DNA from: Haliea sp. E1-2-M8
GTDB taxonomy: Bacteria; Pseudomonadota; Gammaproteobacteria; Pseudomonadales; Halieaceae
Length of the DNA: 64,000 nucleotides
Assembly (NCBI RefSeq): GCF_030649675.1
Contig: NZ_JAUTDR010000013.1
Coordinates: forward strand, 46,200-110,199
Direction of reading: 5' to 3'
Numbering within the stretch: the stretch's first letter is position 1; each line of letters starts with the position of its first letter. A model generated the notes under the pieces. That model made no database searches, was not told the DNA's origin, and was given only the letters and a program-made list of their open reading frames with translations. Of the stretch, positions 62,942-64,000 are shown piece by piece. A program made the translations under genes and the position numbers.

Positions 62942-64000
62942 ATGACCTTTCATTTCCCCAAGCGCGCCCGGCTGCCCGTCACCAGACCGGCACCCCTGCT
63001 GGCACTCCTGCTGGCGTTGCTGCTACCGAGCGGAGACCTGCGCGCGACCGAAGGCTTGAAGCTGCCAAATCTCGGCGAGTCCAGCACCAGCCTGTTCTCG
63101 GCGGAGTACGAATACCAGCTTGGCCGCACCTGGTTGCGTATTTTCCGCAACCAGGCGCCGACTGTCGATGATCCGCTGCTGTTCGACTACCTGGAAGACC
63201 TGGTTTACCGTCTGGTCACCCACAGCCAGTTGGAAGACCGCCGTATCGATCTGGTCGTCGTGGACAGCCCCGACATCAATGCCTTTGCCGTGCCGGGCGG
63301 GGTGGTCGGGGTCCACAACGGGCTGCTGGTCTACGCCCAGACGGAAGACGAGCTGGCCACGGTACTGGCCCATGAACTCGCCCACCTGAGCCAGCGCCAC
63401 TTCTCGCGCCGGGTGGAATTCCAGCGCAATCAGCAACCCCTGAATCTGGCCGCCATGCTGGCCGGCTTTGTGCTGCTGGCCACCGCCGGCGGTGACGCGG
63501 GAATGGCGGCGCTGTCCGCTGCCCAGGCCGCTGCCCAGGACTCCGCCCTGCGCTACAGCCGCAGCAACGAGGCAGAGGCCGACCGGGTCGGGATGCAGAC
63601 CGTGGTAGCGGCCGGGCTGGACCCCCATGCCGCGGCTTCCATGTTCGAACGGATGATGCAGGCCTCGCGCTATGCCAGCGGCAGTCGTATCCCCGAATTC
63701 CTGCGCACCCACCCGCTTTCCGAGAACCGCATCGCCGATACCCGCAACCGGGCCCGCCAGTACTCGCGGCCACCCCTGCGTGACGACACCCAATACCAGC
63801 TCATGCGCGCCCGCGTGATCAATCACTTGGCCACGACCCCAGAGGAGGCGATCCAGAAGTTTCGCGGCGAACTGGACGGCACCACCCGCTCGCGGGAGGC
63901 GTCCACTTACGGCCTGGTACTTGCCCTCACCGACGCCGGTCGCGTTGATCAGGCCGCGCTGGAGCTGGACAGCATTTGGTCACAGAGCCCGGACCGGCTG
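62942..64000 (+). CDS. M48 family metalloprotease (BepA-like), C-terminus cut
   Basis: The first 353 residues are visible; the frame is open at the right edge. A signal peptide (ALLLALLLPSGDLRA) is followed by the peptidase domain. The zinc motif is LATVLAHELAHLSQRHFSRR (H-E-L-A-H at 144-148), with a third ligand in SRSNEAEADRVGMQ. DINAFAVPGGVVGVHNGLLV is the typical BepA/YfgC strand. The last ~60 residues begin a TPR-like helical region (EEAIQKFRGELDG). BepA is a periplasmic protease that assists outer-membrane barrel assembly. Divergent from the TusA-like gene across 194 bases. The weak ribosome site (GGTGAACTCTCCTGGC) is noted. Confidence 0.9.
   Translation, partial: MTFHFPKRARLPVTRPAPLLALLLALLLPSGDLRATEGLKLPNLGESSTSLFSAEYEYQLGRTWLRIFRNQAPTVDDPLLFDYLEDLVYRLVTHSQLEDRRIDLVVVDSPDINAFAVPGGVVGVHNGLLVYAQTEDELATVLAHELAHLSQRHFSRRVEFQRNQQPLNLAAMLAGFVLLATAGGDAGMAALSAAQAAAQDSALRYSRSNEAEADRVGMQTVVAAGLDPHAAASMFERMMQASRYASGSRIPEFLRTHPLSENRIADTRNRARQYSRPPLRDDTQYQLMRARVINHLATTPEEAIQKFRGELDGTTRSREASTYGLVLALTDAGRVDQAALELDSIWSQSPDRL

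Overview
The window looks like chromosome from a high-GC marine gammaproteobacterium. The best guess is a Halieaceae/Cellvibrionales relative, inferred from the Xanthomonas-type order of the type II secretion genes, the steroid-nucleus catabolic genes, FabV, the acs/DUF4212/symporter locus and a PEP-CTERM-like protein. No 16S gene or tRNA is present to confirm this. Nearly all genes are complete and tightly packed; the first and last genes run off the window edges. I saw no tRNA, rRNA, CRISPR array, transposase or phage gene. Layout: (1) 1-6158, cell-surface polysaccharide or glycan genes (an unknown partial gene, a sulfotransferase-like NKWYS protein, two glycosyltransferases, a SAM methyltransferase) interrupted by one plus-strand secreted protein with a sorting-tail-like C-terminus. 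(2) 6194-9565, periplasmic or secreted proteins (a parvulin isomerase, a Pro-Asp-linker protein, a 467-residue exported protein), two of them with clear hairpin terminators. (3) 9824-20600, a complete type II secretion operon gspE-F-G-H-I-J-K-L-M-C(N)-D ending in a small lipoprotein gene, with a CmcI-type protein upstream. (4) 21357-36987, a minus-strand catabolic cluster for steroid rings C and D (HIP degradation): fadD3-like ligase, two Lrp regulators, ipdA, ipdB, ipdC, echA20, paired acyl-CoA dehydrogenases, fadA6, an SDR, another dehydrogenase, fadE30-like, ipdF-like and a second thiolase. (5) 37097-38931, REP-like palindromes and an AlkK-type acyl-CoA ligase. (6) 39101-49306, cardiolipin synthase, an acetate-type symporter with its DUF4212 partner, a cNMP/CBS/DUF294 protein, a DEDD exonuclease, acetyl-CoA synthetase, a metallo-hydrolase and FabV. 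(7) 49432-51392, a collagen-like lipoprotein behind a phased GTCAC array that resembles a Pho box. (8) 51451-53770, a decayed glucosylglycerate-type module (GH13 phosphorylase and HAD phosphatase both broken) next to an intact glycerate kinase. (9) 53890-64000, aceF-aceE, an M16 protease, an AI-2E family permease, a TusA-like protein and a truncated M48 protease. How the parts fit: the steroid genes convert the bicyclic HIP intermediate through CoA esters to acetyl-, propionyl- and succinyl-type units. Acs, FabV, the AlkK-type ligase and AceEF handle acetyl-CoA and fatty acids around the same metabolic node. Most striking non-coding signal: two intergenic regions (22560-23055 and 27112-27473) each hold a pair of about 80-100 bp structured repeats. 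Their internal cores are conserved while their outer inverted arms differ completely between copies yet stay perfectly or almost perfectly self-complementary. The two inner hairpins also show compensatory changes. I do not recognise this element.
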